Positions 16,610 to 25,474 of a DNA stretch of 64,000 bases are shown one piece after another (position 1 is the stretch's first letter; each line of letters starts with the position of its first letter). The notes beneath the pieces are model-generated. The model made no database searches. It saw nothing but the letters and a program-made list of their open reading frames with translations, and was not told the origin of the DNA. The DNA comes from Embleya scabrispora. Lineage in GTDB: Bacteria > Actinomycetota > Actinomycetes > Streptomycetales > Streptomycetaceae. Location of the stretch: the NCBI RefSeq assembly GCF_002024165.1, contig NZ_MWQN01000003.1:124001-188000 (forward strand), given 5' to 3'. The translations under genes were made by a program, and so were the position numbers.

Positions 16610-17827
16610 ATGAGCAGTCGGGAGAACACGCGACACCCGGACGGCGCCGACACCACCGCCCCGGGCGACGCACCGGCCCGCAAGCAGCGCCTGCGCCGGC
16701 GGCTGGAGCGCCTGCTGGGCATGGCGGCCACCGAAGGCAACGAGCTCGTACCGCTGCGCAACGGTGACGCGATCTTCCCCGCCATGCTCGAAGCGATACG
16801 CGGTGCCGAGCACACCATCGACATGATGACCTTCGTGTATTGGCGGGGGCGTATCGCCCGGGACTTCGCCGCCGCGCTCGCCGACCGGGCCGGGGCCGGT
16901 GTGCGGGTGCGGCTGCTCCTCGACGGCTTCGGCGCCAAGGAGATCGAACGAGACCTCCTCGACGTCATGGACGACGCCGGCGTACAGGTGGCCTGGTTCC
17001 GTAAGCCGTTGTGGCTGTCGCCGTTCAAACAGAACCACCGCTGCCATCGCAAGGCCCTCATCGTCGATGAGCACACCGCCTTCACCGGCGGCGTCGGGAT
17101 CGCCGAGGAATGGTGCGGGGACGCCCGCAACCCCGACGAGTGGCGCGACACCCACGTCAAGGTCCGAGGCCCGGCCGTGGACGGAATCGCCGCCGCGTTC
17201 GCGCAGAACTGGGCCGAATGCCACGACGAACTCTTCGACGACCGCGACCGCTTCACCGGACACGACCAGGTCGGGAACTCGATCGTCCAGGTCGTGCGCG
17301 GCTCGGCCGGCATCGGATGGCAGGACATGCAGACCCTCATCCGCGTCATGCTCACCTCGGCCGAGCAACGATTCCGCCTGGCCACCGCCTACTTCGCCCC
17401 GGACACCTACTTCGTCGACCTGCTGTGCGCCACCGCCCGCCGCGGAGTCGAGGTGGAAATCCTGCTCCCCGGCCCCCACACCGACCAACGCGCCTGCCAA
17501 CTCGCCGGCCAACACCACTACAGCAGGCTGCTCGACGCGGGCGTTTCCATCCGCCAGTACCAGCCGACCATGATGCATGCCAAGGTCATCACCGTGGACG
17601 GCGTGGCGTCGCTGATCGGCTCGACCAACTTCAACCGCCGCTCCATGGAACACGACGAGGAAGTCATGCTCGCCGTCCTGGACGAAGCGTTCACCGCGGA
17701 ACTGGACCGGGACTACGACGCGGACCTCGAACGCAGTGTGACCATCGACCCGGACCGCTGGCGACGCCGGCCCGCCGGGCAGCGCCTGCGGGAGGCGGCG
17801 GTCGTCCCCATCAGACGATTCCTGTAA
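16610..17827 (+). CDS. Phospholipase D-family enzyme, cardiolipin-synthase-like
   Basis: 405 residues with two HKD catalytic motifs: HRKALIVDE at the end of the first PLD domain and MHAKVITVDG in the second, each followed by the usual glycine/serine-asparagine part (FTGGVGIAEEW; LIGSTNFNRRS). It opens with VPLRNGDAIFPAMLEAIRGA and DMMTFVYWRGRIARDFAAAL, typical of bacterial cardiolipin synthases, which join phosphatidyl units at the membrane. No N-terminal membrane helices are seen, unlike classical ClsA, so a ClsB/C-like soluble form is likely. GGAAGG about eight bases upstream supports ATG 16610. Confidence 0.88.
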   Translation: MSSRENTRHPDGADTTAPGDAPARKQRLRRRLERLLGMAATEGNELVPLRNGDAIFPAMLEAIRGAEHTIDMMTFVYWRGRIARDFAAALADRAGAGVRVRLLLDGFGAKEIERDLLDVMDDAGVQVAWFRKPLWLSPFKQNHRCHRKALIVDEHTAFTGGVGIAEEWCGDARNPDEWRDTHVKVRGPAVDGIAAAFAQNWAECHDELFDDRDRFTGHDQVGNSIVQVVRGSAGIGWQDMQTLIRVMLTSAEQRFRLATAYFAPDTYFVDLLCATARRGVEVEILLPGPHTDQRACQLAGQHHYSRLLDAGVSIRQYQPTMMHAKVITVDGVASLIGSTNFNRRSMEHDEEVMLAVLDEAFTAELDRDYDADLERSVTIDPDRWRRRPAGQRLREAAVVPIRRFL

Positions 17828-17907
17828 GCACCCGAATCGATCGTCCCGGGGTGTCGGCGCCCTGATCAGGCTTCAGGTGGAGAACGCGAACGGTGGCCGA
17901 TGCGGCG

Positions 17908-19140
17908 TCAACCGCGGCCCTCGCCGCGGTAGAGCTCCAACTCGCCGTCCAGTTCGACCGCGACAGCGGTGACATAGCGGTCGCAGGTCGCCGGCGCGTC
18001 GATCAACAGCACCCCCGGCACCGGGTCCATGCCGCCGACCCGCCGGTGGGCCGGCGTCTCGCCGGTCCCCACCACAGAGATCCGCTTCACCTCGTTCTTC
18101 AGTCCGCGGATGGTGAGGTGGTCGCGCGGCGGGTCGAAGGCGAACACGTACAGCGTCCGGCGGTCCTTCGAGAGTGTGGTCGGGCCGTGGAAGTGACCGG
18201 AGGGGATTCCGCGTTCGGTGCCGTACACCGCCTCCTCGTTGCGGCGGATCCAGCGACCGAGGCCCTCGAGCCGGGATGCCTGCTCCGACGGAATCGTGCC
18301 GTCGGGGCGTGGACCGACGTCCAGGAGCAGGTTGCCGCCGGCCCCGATGGTCTCCACGAAAAGCTGGATCAGGAAGGAGAGCGGCTTGTGGTCCCGGTCC
18401 GCCTCCCGGTGGCCCCAGGAGTTGTTGATGGTGTAGCAGAGCTCCCATGGGCCCTCGGGCGGCGTGATCGGTGCGCCCTGCTCCGGGGTCGAGTAGTCCC
18501 CGTGGCCGAGGAGCCGACCGTTGAATACCGTGTCGGGCTTCATGGTGACCAGATCGGCATGCACCTCGTCCATCCGCCACAGCGGCTCCGGGATCTCCCA
18601 CTCGCCGTCGAACCACAGCAGGTCGGGCCGGTAGCCGGTGACAACCTCGCGCAACTGGTCCCGGTGGAACGTCAGGAAGCGGTCCCAGTTCTCCGGGGCC
18701 TCGACGGTCGGGGCGGCCCGGAGCTGCGCGAGGCTTCGGTAGGGGTAGTCGGGGTGGGACCAGTCGAGGTGGGAGAAGTACAGGCCGACCTTGAGGTCGT
18801 GACGACGGAGCGCCTCGGTGAAGGGCGCGACCAGGTCCCGACCGGCCGGAGTGCGCTCGACGACGTTCACATCGCTGTGGGCGGTCTTCCACAGGGCGAC
18901 GCCGTCGTGGTGCTTGGCGGTGAGCACCGCGTAGCGGGCGCCCGCCTTCTCGAAGAGTTCGGCCCATTCCTCGGCGTCGTACCGTGCGGCCGTGAACCTG
19001 CCGAGCTGCTGCATGTAACTCTCGTAGGAGACCTCGCCGTTGAAGAACGACCAGGATTCCGCGACTCCGTCGACGGCGTAGATGCCCCAGTGGACGAAGA
19101 TGCCGAGCTTGGCATCGGCGAACCAGGTCTGTGTGGTCAT
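17908..19140 (-). CDS. GH29 alpha-L-fucosidase, cytoplasmic
   Basis: 410 residues, no signal peptide. The GH29 barrel is clear: WFADAKLGIFVHWGIYAVDG, then AGARYAVLTAKHHDGVALW, VGLYFSHLDWSHPDYPY and PDLLWFDGEWEIPE, in which the Asp after WF is the expected nucleophile. A later GAGGNLLLDVGPRPDGTIP segment closes the barrel and a beta domain follows. It should release L-fucose from short oligosaccharides taken into the cell. It is divergent from an AraC regulator that probably controls it; the 71-bp gap holds an inverted repeat. Confidence 0.9.
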   Translation of the reverse strand: MTTQTWFADAKLGIFVHWGIYAVDGVAESWSFFNGEVSYESYMQQLGRFTAARYDAEEWAELFEKAGARYAVLTAKHHDGVALWKTAHSDVNVVERTPAGRDLVAPFTEALRRHDLKVGLYFSHLDWSHPDYPYRSLAQLRAAPTVEAPENWDRFLTFHRDQLREVVTGYRPDLLWFDGEWEIPEPLWRMDEVHADLVTMKPDTVFNGRLLGHGDYSTPEQGAPITPPEGPWELCYTINNSWGHREADRDHKPLSFLIQLFVETIGAGGNLLLDVGPRPDGTIPSEQASRLEGLGRWIRRNEEAVYGTERGIPSGHFHGPTTLSKDRRTLYVFAFDPPRDHLTIRGLKNEVKRISVVGTGETPAHRRVGGMDPVPGVLLIDAPATCDRYVTAVAVELDGELELYRGEGRG

Positions 19141-19158
19141 GGTTCAACATGCTAGGTG

Positions 19159-19178
19159 AATTTCAGCCTTCTGAAATT
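19159..19178. promoter_or_regulatory. Inverted repeat between fucosidase and AraC regulator
   Basis: AATTTCAG-CCTT-CTGAAATT, a perfect 8-bp inverted repeat with four-base spacer, AT-rich against its surroundings and between two divergent starts. A second, wider pair GGTGAA (19155) and TTCACC (19206) flanks it. It is a likely binding site of the AraC-type protein, controlling both genes. Confidence 0.5.
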
Positions 19179-19211
19179 GGTCTTGCTCACCCTCACTGGT
19201 ATCTTTTCACC

Positions 19212-19946
19212 ATGGAGATGCCGCCGACAGTCGTGAACGCCGGCGTGGGCCTGCACGGGATCAACTCCATGCGAGAGGTGTTCGTGCTGCCGCGCCACTG
19301 GCAGTTGCACCTCTATGGCTACAGCGCGCGCTACCGGGCGAACGGTGTCGACTACGACCTTCGCCCCGGCACTGTGAGCCTGGTGCCACCGGGGACCACG
19401 GTCGAGTACCACTACCAGGGGAGGTCCGAGCACCTGTACGTGCACTTCGAGATGCCCGGCCGCCGGGATCCCCTGGTCAGGGATGCCGGCGACGCGCTGG
19501 CGGTGCTCCGTGAACTCCTGCGGGACGCCGTGGCCTCGCACCCGGCCTCAGCGAGACGATCGGATGCATTGGTGTGGGCGGCGCTGTGGCGGGTGGCGGA
19601 CCTGGCCGGGACGTCGGCGGACGTGCGGCGGCATCCGACGGTGGAGGCCGTGACACGGCACATCGAGGCCCACCTCGCCGAACCTCTCGTGGTCGCCGAC
19701 CTGGCGCGCCTGGCCGGGGTTTCACACAACCACCTGACCAGGCTGTTTCGCGAGCAGGTCGGCGAGACGGTCGTAGGCCACATCGCCACCCGGCGGATGG
19801 CCCGAGCGCTGCATCTGCTGGAGGCTTCGACCCTGTCGGTGTCGGCGATCGCGGCCGCGGTGGGGATCCCGGATCTGCAGGCGTTCAACAAGGCTTGCCG
19901 TAAGACCCTCGGGGCCTCTCCCCGACGGCTTCGCGGTACTCCCTGA
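19212..19946 (+). CDS. AraC-family transcriptional regulator
   Basis: 244 residues. The N-terminal half is a cupin-like sugar-sensing domain (GVDYDLRPGTVSLVPPGTTV, EYHYQGRSEHLYVHFEMPG). The C-terminal half has two AraC helix-turn-helices: LVVADLARLAGVSHNHLTRL with FREQVGETVVGHIATRRM, then SVSAIAAAVGIPDLQAFNKA. It is divergent from the GH29 fucosidase and probably activates it in response to a sugar. ATG 19212 gives the conserved N-terminus; earlier in-frame codons would run into the shared promoter. Confidence 0.88.
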   Translation: MEMPPTVVNAGVGLHGINSMREVFVLPRHWQLHLYGYSARYRANGVDYDLRPGTVSLVPPGTTVEYHYQGRSEHLYVHFEMPGRRDPLVRDAGDALAVLRELLRDAVASHPASARRSDALVWAALWRVADLAGTSADVRRHPTVEAVTRHIEAHLAEPLVVADLARLAGVSHNHLTRLFREQVGETVVGHIATRRMARALHLLEASTLSVSAIAAAVGIPDLQAFNKACRKTLGASPRRLRGTP

Positions 19947-20024
19947 CCGACGGAGGCGGCGGGTTGCGGCCATTGGGGGGTTCCCCGGGGGACGCCCCCG
20001 GACGAGTAGGGCCCCGCGGCGGAG

Positions 20025-20047
20025 TACGGCCCGCATCGCGGGCCGTA
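20025..20047. terminator. Bidirectional terminator hairpin
   Basis: TACGGCCCGC-ATC-GCGGGCCGTA, ten perfect pairs with a three-base loop, in the 118-bp gap between two converging genes (AraC regulator and the large unknown protein). No T-run. Position and symmetry fit termination of both transcripts. Confidence 0.6.
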
Positions 20048-20064
20048 TCCGACCATCCTGTCGC

Positions 20065-21528
20065 TCAGTTCGCGTGCTTGACCCAGGCCGACTGCTCGTA
20101 GCCGCTGTCCACGTGGAAGACCTGCGGGCTTCCGAACGACCACCGGACGTGAATGGTCCACGTTCCCACGCCGAGGTTGATCCCCGCACACTCGAACTTC
20201 GCCGGCTGACCCGCCGCGTTCCATCGCTTGACGGCCTCGCGGCATGCCGCGACCAGTTCCGCGAAGTAGAGCGTCAGCTTGGCCGAGGAGGGTTTGACGC
20301 CCGTCTCCTGCCTCATGTGCTTGAGGCAGGCCATGTCCGTCTCCAACCCCGCGGTTTGCATCGAGAACGCCCTGGGAACCCAGGACGACCCGATCTTGAC
20401 CCAGGACATCGCGACGACTCCGTCGGGGCAGGCGATCTCGGGCGCGTCGAGGGAGTTGAGGGCGATGCAGGCATCTTCCCAGTGCGGGATGCTCAGCATC
20501 AGGTCGAACGCCTTCGACAACTGCGGGACCGTGCTGCCCTTCGCGGCCGCGTTCCGCAGCGCCTTCACGACATCCTTGTTGGCGGCGTGCGTGAGCACCC
20601 GGGTGAGGCCGGCCGCCGAATCGATCGTGCCGAGACAGATGATCCACGGGGTGCCGTAGAACTGGGTCATCGCGGTACAGGCCGTCTTGAGCGGCGGGGC
20701 TGCGGCGCCGAGCGGCTGCAGGCGCCGCAGGGTGTCGGCGTCGAGGTGGATGACGCTGCCGTACAGCTGCATCCGGGCCTGCTGTGCGGCGCTGCCGGCG
20801 CCCCCGACGACGGCCTCGATCGCACTGCGCTGCTGTGCCGCGGGCAGCGTGAAGTTCGTACACAGCGCCGCGTCCGCGTCGGCCCATACCGTTGCCAACG
20901 GTGTGCCGAGCACGACGCCCGCGGCCTTGCGGAACTTGACGACCGGCGCGGTCCACGCCGTCAGGAACGGGGTCAACGCCAAGGCGTCGACCTGTGCGAG
21001 GAGGTCGTCGACCTCCACCACCAGGACCTCCAGTTCGGTGCGGCTGTTCGTACACCACTGCTTGCGCGCCGCCAGCCAGGTCTCCACTTCGACGGCGCGG
21101 AGAAGGTACTGGTCGATCTCCTTGGTGAAACCGTCCAAGGCGTGGTCGAGAGCGACGACGATCGGCGTGGCGTAGAGGAATGCCTCCAGAGTGATCTTGA
21201 CCTGGTCGTTCGCCGCCGGGTGTACGTCCGCGTCGGTGAGTTGGGCGTACTTGACCTGCTCGGCGGCCTTGATCGCCACGCCGACGGAGTCTCCGAGCTG
21301 CGCGACGAGCGCCCCCAGCCCGCCGGGAAGCGCTTTGATCACCGCTTTGATCTGGTCGATCCACAGCCGGCGGCGTTCCGCCGGAACCTCCCCGAGTCGC
21401 ACGGTCAGGGCTTTGGTGGCGCCGGTCTCTTCCGACCAGGTCTTGATCCGCTGGTTGACCATGGCCTTGAGCAGCGACTCGAAAACGGCTTGCAGGTGCT
21501 CTTTGGTGGGCGGCACTACCGGTATCAC
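20065..21528 (-). CDS. Large protein of unknown family
   Basis: 487 residues starting at GTG 21528, chosen for a GGGGGAG ribosome binding site about five bases upstream. Composition is protein-like throughout, so the gene is real, but I do not recognise a family. It is mostly alpha-helical by appearance, with alanine/leucine-rich heptad-like stretches (LEVLVVEVDDLLAQVDALAL), no signal peptide and no membrane helix. The C-terminal ~90 residues look like a separate compact domain (WTIHVRWSFGSPQVFHVDSG ending SAWVKHAN). Nine or so cysteines are scattered. The convergent and divergent neighbours give no functional hint. Confidence 0.7.
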   Translation of the reverse strand: MIPVVPPTKEHLQAVFESLLKAMVNQRIKTWSEETGATKALTVRLGEVPAERRRLWIDQIKAVIKALPGGLGALVAQLGDSVGVAIKAAEQVKYAQLTDADVHPAANDQVKITLEAFLYATPIVVALDHALDGFTKEIDQYLLRAVEVETWLAARKQWCTNSRTELEVLVVEVDDLLAQVDALALTPFLTAWTAPVVKFRKAAGVVLGTPLATVWADADAALCTNFTLPAAQQRSAIEAVVGGAGSAAQQARMQLYGSVIHLDADTLRRLQPLGAAAPPLKTACTAMTQFYGTPWIICLGTIDSAAGLTRVLTHAANKDVVKALRNAAAKGSTVPQLSKAFDLMLSIPHWEDACIALNSLDAPEIACPDGVVAMSWVKIGSSWVPRAFSMQTAGLETDMACLKHMRQETGVKPSSAKLTLYFAELVAACREAVKRWNAAGQPAKFECAGINLGVGTWTIHVRWSFGSPQVFHVDSGYEQSAWVKHAN

Positions 21529-21968
21529 GAGGCTCCCCCCTCTGCGGCATCTCGAGGGCGCCACGCGGAACTTGGACAGTCCCCCGGCTCGCTGGACGTC
21601 GAGCGTGGGTGCGTGAGCGAAGAAGCCGCCCGCCCAGTATCGAACCTCGACCACTCGCGCCGCAGCTCCGACACGTGTCCGAGTACCGACCGATGGGGCC
21701 ACTTTGGCGGGCCGTTCGGATTGTGGTCCGGTGAGGCTTCGGGAGGGAGACGGTCGATCATGGGTCGGGATGGTGCGGTAGTCGCCGCTCGGGACGGCTT
21801 GTCGGCGGATAATCGTCCGGACGGGCCGAGTTGGCTCCCGTACGCGTTCGCGCCGGGCGCGTGTAGTACGTGGTTCGCGTCGAGGGGGCTGTCGTGCGCC
21901 GGTGCGGCAGGTCGTCTGGCTGCGGGACGGGGACGGGACCACGCGAGGTGGTCTCTGCTCCGCGAGAG
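21529..21968 (-). other. 440-bp gap upstream of the unknown protein gene
   Basis: No convincing gene. It contains the ribosome binding site of the 487-residue protein and must hold a promoter or read-through from the small gene at 21969-22223. Inverted-repeat-like GTACGCG/CGCGTGTAGTAC elements occur near 21839-21876, of unknown meaning. Confidence 0.35.
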
Positions 21969-22223
21969 CTACGGAATGAGCAGGGCCTTGCCCGCGATCG
22001 AGCGGGCCGCGAACAGCCGGTACTCGGCCCGCCCTTCGTCGTCCTCCTCGGCGGCGTCCACATCGACCGGCCCGTCGGCCACGCACCCACGCTCGACGAG
22101 CTCGGCCGCGAACGCGACCATGTTCGCCCGCGCCAAGGCATCGACGCCCGCGCTCTCGGACTCGCGCGAACCGGTCGCGGCCCCCACGGACATCGGCGTG
22201 GCCGCATTCGACTCTTCGGGCAT
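21969..22223 (-). CDS. Small acidic hypothetical protein
   Basis: 84 residues, rich in Glu, Asp and Ala. The C-terminal half (MVAFAAELVERGCVADGPVD, then EEDDEGRAEYRLFAARSIAG) has natural composition. AGGAGG about eight bases before ATG 22223 supports translation. No family recognised. It may be cotranscribed with the large unknown protein gene downstream. Confidence 0.5.
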   Translation of the reverse strand: MPEESNAATPMSVGAATGSRESESAGVDALARANMVAFAAELVERGCVADGPVDVDAAEEDDEGRAEYRLFAARSIAGKALLIP

Positions 22224-22407
22224 CGACTCGCCCCTCCTCGGATCACTGTCGTCGTCTTCGCCGCACACGATCCCATCGTGGCCGGCGCTCGGATCTCGCG
22301 GCGACCCTCGGCCTAGCGGTGACCACGGCCGGCGGCGCCATGCGGTGTGCACGACCTCGCCGCCGACCGTTTTCCGGTGCGTCGGTGCGCGGTGTGTCGG
22401 AACCCGC

Positions 22408-23217
22408 TCACGCGGGCGTTGCTCCCTCGGCTGCCGCGGTGGGCGCCCCGTCGTCCTCGTGTCGGTCGATCAGGACGGCGAAGGCGTCGAGGACACGTTG
22501 CAGGCCGAAGGAGTAGGCGTGGGCCGGGTCGTGGGCGCTTCCGTGTGCGGCGCCCGCGGCCGCGCCGACGCGGACGGCCGTGGGATAGGTCTTCTCGTCG
22601 AGCACCCGGGCCAGCAGCGGGGCGTTCAGCTCCCACCACTGTCGGTCGTTCATCGCGCTGTCGTTTCGTTCGGCGCGGGCGGCGGCGTCGGCGCGGGCGC
22701 ACGCCTGTACGAAGGTCAGCAGGTGGGTCAGGCAGTCGTCCATCTCGACGTCGTCCAGGCCCAGGCCGTCGAGTCCGGATAGTTCGTGCTCGTACTTCGC
22801 CATCTGCCCCGGCCCCAGCGGAGGTCGGATCGTGGAGACGGTCGCGGCCCACGGGTGGCGGGCGAACAGGGCGATGTTCTCGTCCGCGATGGCGGTGACG
22901 CGCCGGCGCCAGGGTTGTCGGGTGGTGTCGGAGCGGGGCATGCGGGTGTAAGCGGCGTCGAGCATGAGGTCGAGGAGCTCGGCCTTGCCGGGGACGTAGG
23001 TGTACAGGGTCATCGGCACCACGCCGAGGTCCTTGGCCACTCGGCGCATGGTCAGCGCCTCCAGACCCTCGGCGTCGGCGATGGTCGTGGCCGCCTCGAC
23101 CACCGCGTCGACACTCAGTCCCCGTCGTGGTCCTCGGCGACGGTCGGAGGAGGCGTCGCGCCACAGCAGGCGCAGGGTGTGGGCGGGGTCGCCCGAACCG
23201 GTTCGTTCCGTCGACAT
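22408..23217 (-). CDS. TetR-family repressor
   Basis: 269 residues. The helix-turn-helix lies at about residues 33-80: LSVDAVVEAATTIADAEGLE, then LTMRRVAKDLGVVPMTLYTY and VPGKAELLDLML. The C-terminal ligand domain resembles the TetR class that controls efflux or antibiotic-modifying enzymes. It is divergent from a VOC/glyoxalase-fold gene, and an inverted repeat in the shared promoter is the likely operator. AGAGGACG before ATG 23217 is the ribosome binding site. Confidence 0.88.
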   Translation of the reverse strand: MSTERTGSGDPAHTLRLLWRDASSDRRRGPRRGLSVDAVVEAATTIADAEGLEALTMRRVAKDLGVVPMTLYTYVPGKAELLDLMLDAAYTRMPRSDTTRQPWRRRVTAIADENIALFARHPWAATVSTIRPPLGPGQMAKYEHELSGLDGLGLDDVEMDDCLTHLLTFVQACARADAAARAERNDSAMNDRQWWELNAPLLARVLDEKTYPTAVRVGAAAGAAHGSAHDPAHAYSFGLQRVLDAFAVLIDRHEDDGAPTAAAEGATPA

Positions 23218-23238
23218 GGTCGTCCTCTCGCTTTTCAA

Positions 23239-23271
23239 CTCTGTACGATGTATATTGTACGCCGTACAGAG
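23239..23271. promoter_or_regulatory. TetR operator in divergent promoter
   Basis: CTCTGTACG (23239-23247) and its complement CGTACAGAG (23263-23271) flank an AT-rich 15-bp core containing TATATT. The site lies between the TetR gene (start 23217) and the VOC gene (start 23305), so one dimer pair could shut both promoters. Confidence 0.6.
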
Positions 23272-23304
23272 AAGTTGCTCGTCGTGTTCTCGGAGGCATC
23301 TTTC

Positions 23305-23694
23305 ATGAAGGTCACGTCCAGTGCCGTATCGCTCAACGTGGACGACGTCCCGGCGTCCGCCGGCTTCCTCGTCGAGCACTTCGGATTCCGCGAGGAGATG
23401 GCCGCCGACGGCTTCGCGTCCCTGACCCGCGACGACGCCGGGATGAACGTCGTCTTCCTGCGCCGGGGGTTGGAAAGCCTCCCGGCCGATCAGCGCGACG
23501 TGCACGCCACGGGATTGATCCTCGCCTTCGTCGTCGAGGACCTCGAAGGCGAACTGGCGCGCCTGCGCGCCGAAGGCGTCACGATCACGATGCCCCTGAC
23601 CGATGAGGAGTGGGGCGAGCGCGCCTTCCAGGTCCGCGACCCCAACGGAGTCATCGTGCAACTGGTCGACTGGAACGCCCCCACCACCGCCTGA
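23305..23694 (+). CDS. VOC-superfamily protein (glyoxalase/bleomycin-resistance fold)
   Basis: 129 residues forming the paired beta-alpha-beta-beta-beta units of the VOC fold: SSAVSLNVDDVPASAGFLVE, HFGFREEMAADGFASL, then a second unit ILAFVVEDLEGELARLRAEG and VRDPNGVIVQLVDWN. VOC proteins are dioxygenases, glyoxalases, epimerases or drug-binding resistance proteins; the activity is not readable here. GGAGG about nine bases upstream fits. Divergence from a TetR repressor with shared operator suggests induction by a small toxic molecule. Confidence 0.85.
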   Translation: MKVTSSAVSLNVDDVPASAGFLVEHFGFREEMAADGFASLTRDDAGMNVVFLRRGLESLPADQRDVHATGLILAFVVEDLEGELARLRAEGVTITMPLTDEEWGERAFQVRDPNGVIVQLVDWNAPTTA

Positions 23695-23895
23695 GCCGAG
23701 CAACTCGAGGCTGCGCCCGGCAGCAGAACGGATCCGGGGAGCGCGCATCGGTGTCTCCCACTTCCGTGGTAGGCGCGGCGACTCGAATCAACCCGGCACC
23801 GCAGGACGAACTTGACCCTGCGGTTGACGCTTCGGATCGATGCGCGGCCATAGCTTCGGTCTCGTAAGGAAATCCGCGAGAACGGGGTGAGACGG

Positions 23896-24381
23896 GTGAA
23901 GACGGTACGACACGAACGGTGGCGGGTGCCTGCGGTGTTGACGGCGACTGCCCTGCTGTCGTTGGGAGCGAGCATGGCGGGCACGGCCGAGGCGGCTTCG
24001 GGAGATGAGGTCGCCCAGGCGGCCGCGAAGACGGGCCGCAGCGACGCGTGCGGCCCGAAGGGGTGCGGGAGCGCGACGGTGACATGGGGAAGCACCCAGG
24101 TCACGAACGTGAGCATGTCGGTGAAGGACACGGCGTGCAACAGTCACACCGTCGGTATCCAATTGCAGGTGGAGGGGTTCGACGGGCACGCGTGGGGTGG
24201 CCCGGTCCACTGGCTTCCCAAGGGCTGGACCTGCAAGGACGGCTACAAGGGCTGGTATGGCCTGCACGCGAACATGGGGTGGAAGATCCGCTCGGTGAGA
24301 GCGGTGGTCTACGCGAAGAACGGTGGAGGCGAAAACCCCACCCTGTACGGGGGCAACAGGGCCGACAATCCCTACACGTAG
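23896..24381 (+). CDS. Secreted protein, unknown function
   Basis: About 161 residues. The N-terminus has a Sec signal (VPAVLTATALLSLGASMAGT, cleavage near AEAAS). The mature part has four cysteines (DACGPKGCGS; TACNSHT; WTCKDGY), suggesting two disulfides, and ends in GGENPTLYGGNRADNPYT. The composition is rich in Gly, Trp and Asn, typical of small exported beta proteins. I do not recognise a family. GTG 23896 is chosen for the GGGGTGAG upstream; GTG 23887 is equally possible. Confidence 0.7.
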   Translation: MKTVRHERWRVPAVLTATALLSLGASMAGTAEAASGDEVAQAAAKTGRSDACGPKGCGSATVTWGSTQVTNVSMSVKDTACNSHTVGIQLQVEGFDGHAWGGPVHWLPKGWTCKDGYKGWYGLHANMGWKIRSVRAVVYAKNGGGENPTLYGGNRADNPYT

Positions 24382-24589
24382 CCGTCGAGTTCGGTACTCG
24401 GGGACGATGGGCCCGTGGGGGATGTGCGCCGGCGAGGCGTCCCGCACGGGCCCAGGACTGACGTACCCCGGCCGTCGACGCTGATGATCCGCGCGCGCAG
24501 CGGATCCACCCGGGCGGAGAACACTGCGCCGGCCCGGCCGCCGAGTCGGAGCAGGCCCCCTGTGGGCCGTCATCGTCCGATATACCCGA

Positions 24590-24980
24590 TCAAAGGTCGC
24601 TGCCGGGCGGGATGGGCGTGGCCTGGTGGTAGTACATCCGCCATACCCCGGCTGCGCTCTGCTTGCGCCAGAGCGAGCTCCTTCGTGCCCGGTTTCCATC
24701 GAACGTGGTCTCGTAGGTGAGATGCACGAGTCCGGGGGCCAGTAGCGCGCCGACGAAGTTCGAGGGTTCGTAGCGCGGACCGCCCTCCGCCGCCCCCTTT
24801 CATCCGGGGCAACTCGGCAAGCATCTCTTCGTACGTCCATCGCCGTCCGGAAGCGCCGACCTCGACGAAGTCCGGGTCCAGCAGCGGCAGGGCAAGCGAG
24901 CGGGACGCGCGCACGTCGGGGTCCATCAGACGCAGTTCTGCGGCGATCGCTTCGCCGACCTCATCCATCTCTTCGCTCAC
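24590..24980 (-). pseudogene. DUF4440/SnoaL-like protein with one frameshift
   Basis: The N-terminal half (VGEAIAAELRLMDPDVRASR, LLDPDFVEVGASGRRW, TYEEMLAELPRM) and C-terminal half (YEPSNFVGALLAPGLVHLTY, FDGNRARRSSLWRK, GVWRMYYHQATPIPPGSDL) belong to one NTF2-fold protein of about 130 residues of the DUF4440 type. They lie in different frames, meeting in a G-rich run near 24793-24810. Total length is one base off a multiple of three, so a single insertion or deletion separates them. It is either a young pseudogene or a sequencing error in a homopolymer. GTG 24980 or ATG 24968 could be the start. Confidence 0.7.
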
Positions 24981-25132
24981 GCAGGCATTCTCGCTCGCGT
25001 GGCCACCAACTCCCCAACCGGGATCACCCGTCGGGCATCGCCGGCAGTCGGGTTTCTCGATGGCCATCGGTGCGGGGCCGGGCGCGGTGGTGGCCAGTCG
25101 TTCGCCGGACAGGGACCACAGGGTTCCCCACG

Positions 25133-25474
25133 TCACTTCTCGGGGTCGTGGCCCCAGTTCATCAGCGAGTATCGCCAGGTGGTCGTGGTGGTGTCGCCGG
25201 TGGGGCGTTGGGCCAGGTGTCTGTGGACATAGCCGGTGACCTTGCGCATGTGTCCGAGGTCGTCGGCGTCGAGTTCGGATTTCCCGGCGCGCAGCAGGGC
25301 CACGATGCGCCGGCCGGACGCATGCCCGATGCTCTCTCCGCCGTCCTTGTGCTGCCCGGCTCGACGCGACTCGTCGGTGGTGAGCCAACGCTCCAACTCG
25401 GACGCGGTCATGTTGACCGCGTCGTGGAAGTCTCGCAGGGTGTCCTCGCGGTCGCTGTCCGCTCGCTCGGCCAT
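25133..25474 (-). CDS. DUF3140-type protein
   Basis: 113 residues with the features of actinobacterial DUF3140 proteins: FHDAVNMTASELERWLTTDE, GHASGRRIVALLRAGKSELD, HMRKVTGYVHRHLAQRP and RYSLMNWGHDPEK. Function unknown; the family is often encoded next to a DUF2945 protein, as here. Its ATG overlaps the upstream stop (TGATG), indicating coupling. Confidence 0.85.
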   Translation of the reverse strand: MAERADSDREDTLRDFHDAVNMTASELERWLTTDESRRAGQHKDGGESIGHASGRRIVALLRAGKSELDADDLGHMRKVTGYVHRHLAQRPTGDTTTTTWRYSLMNWGHDPEK

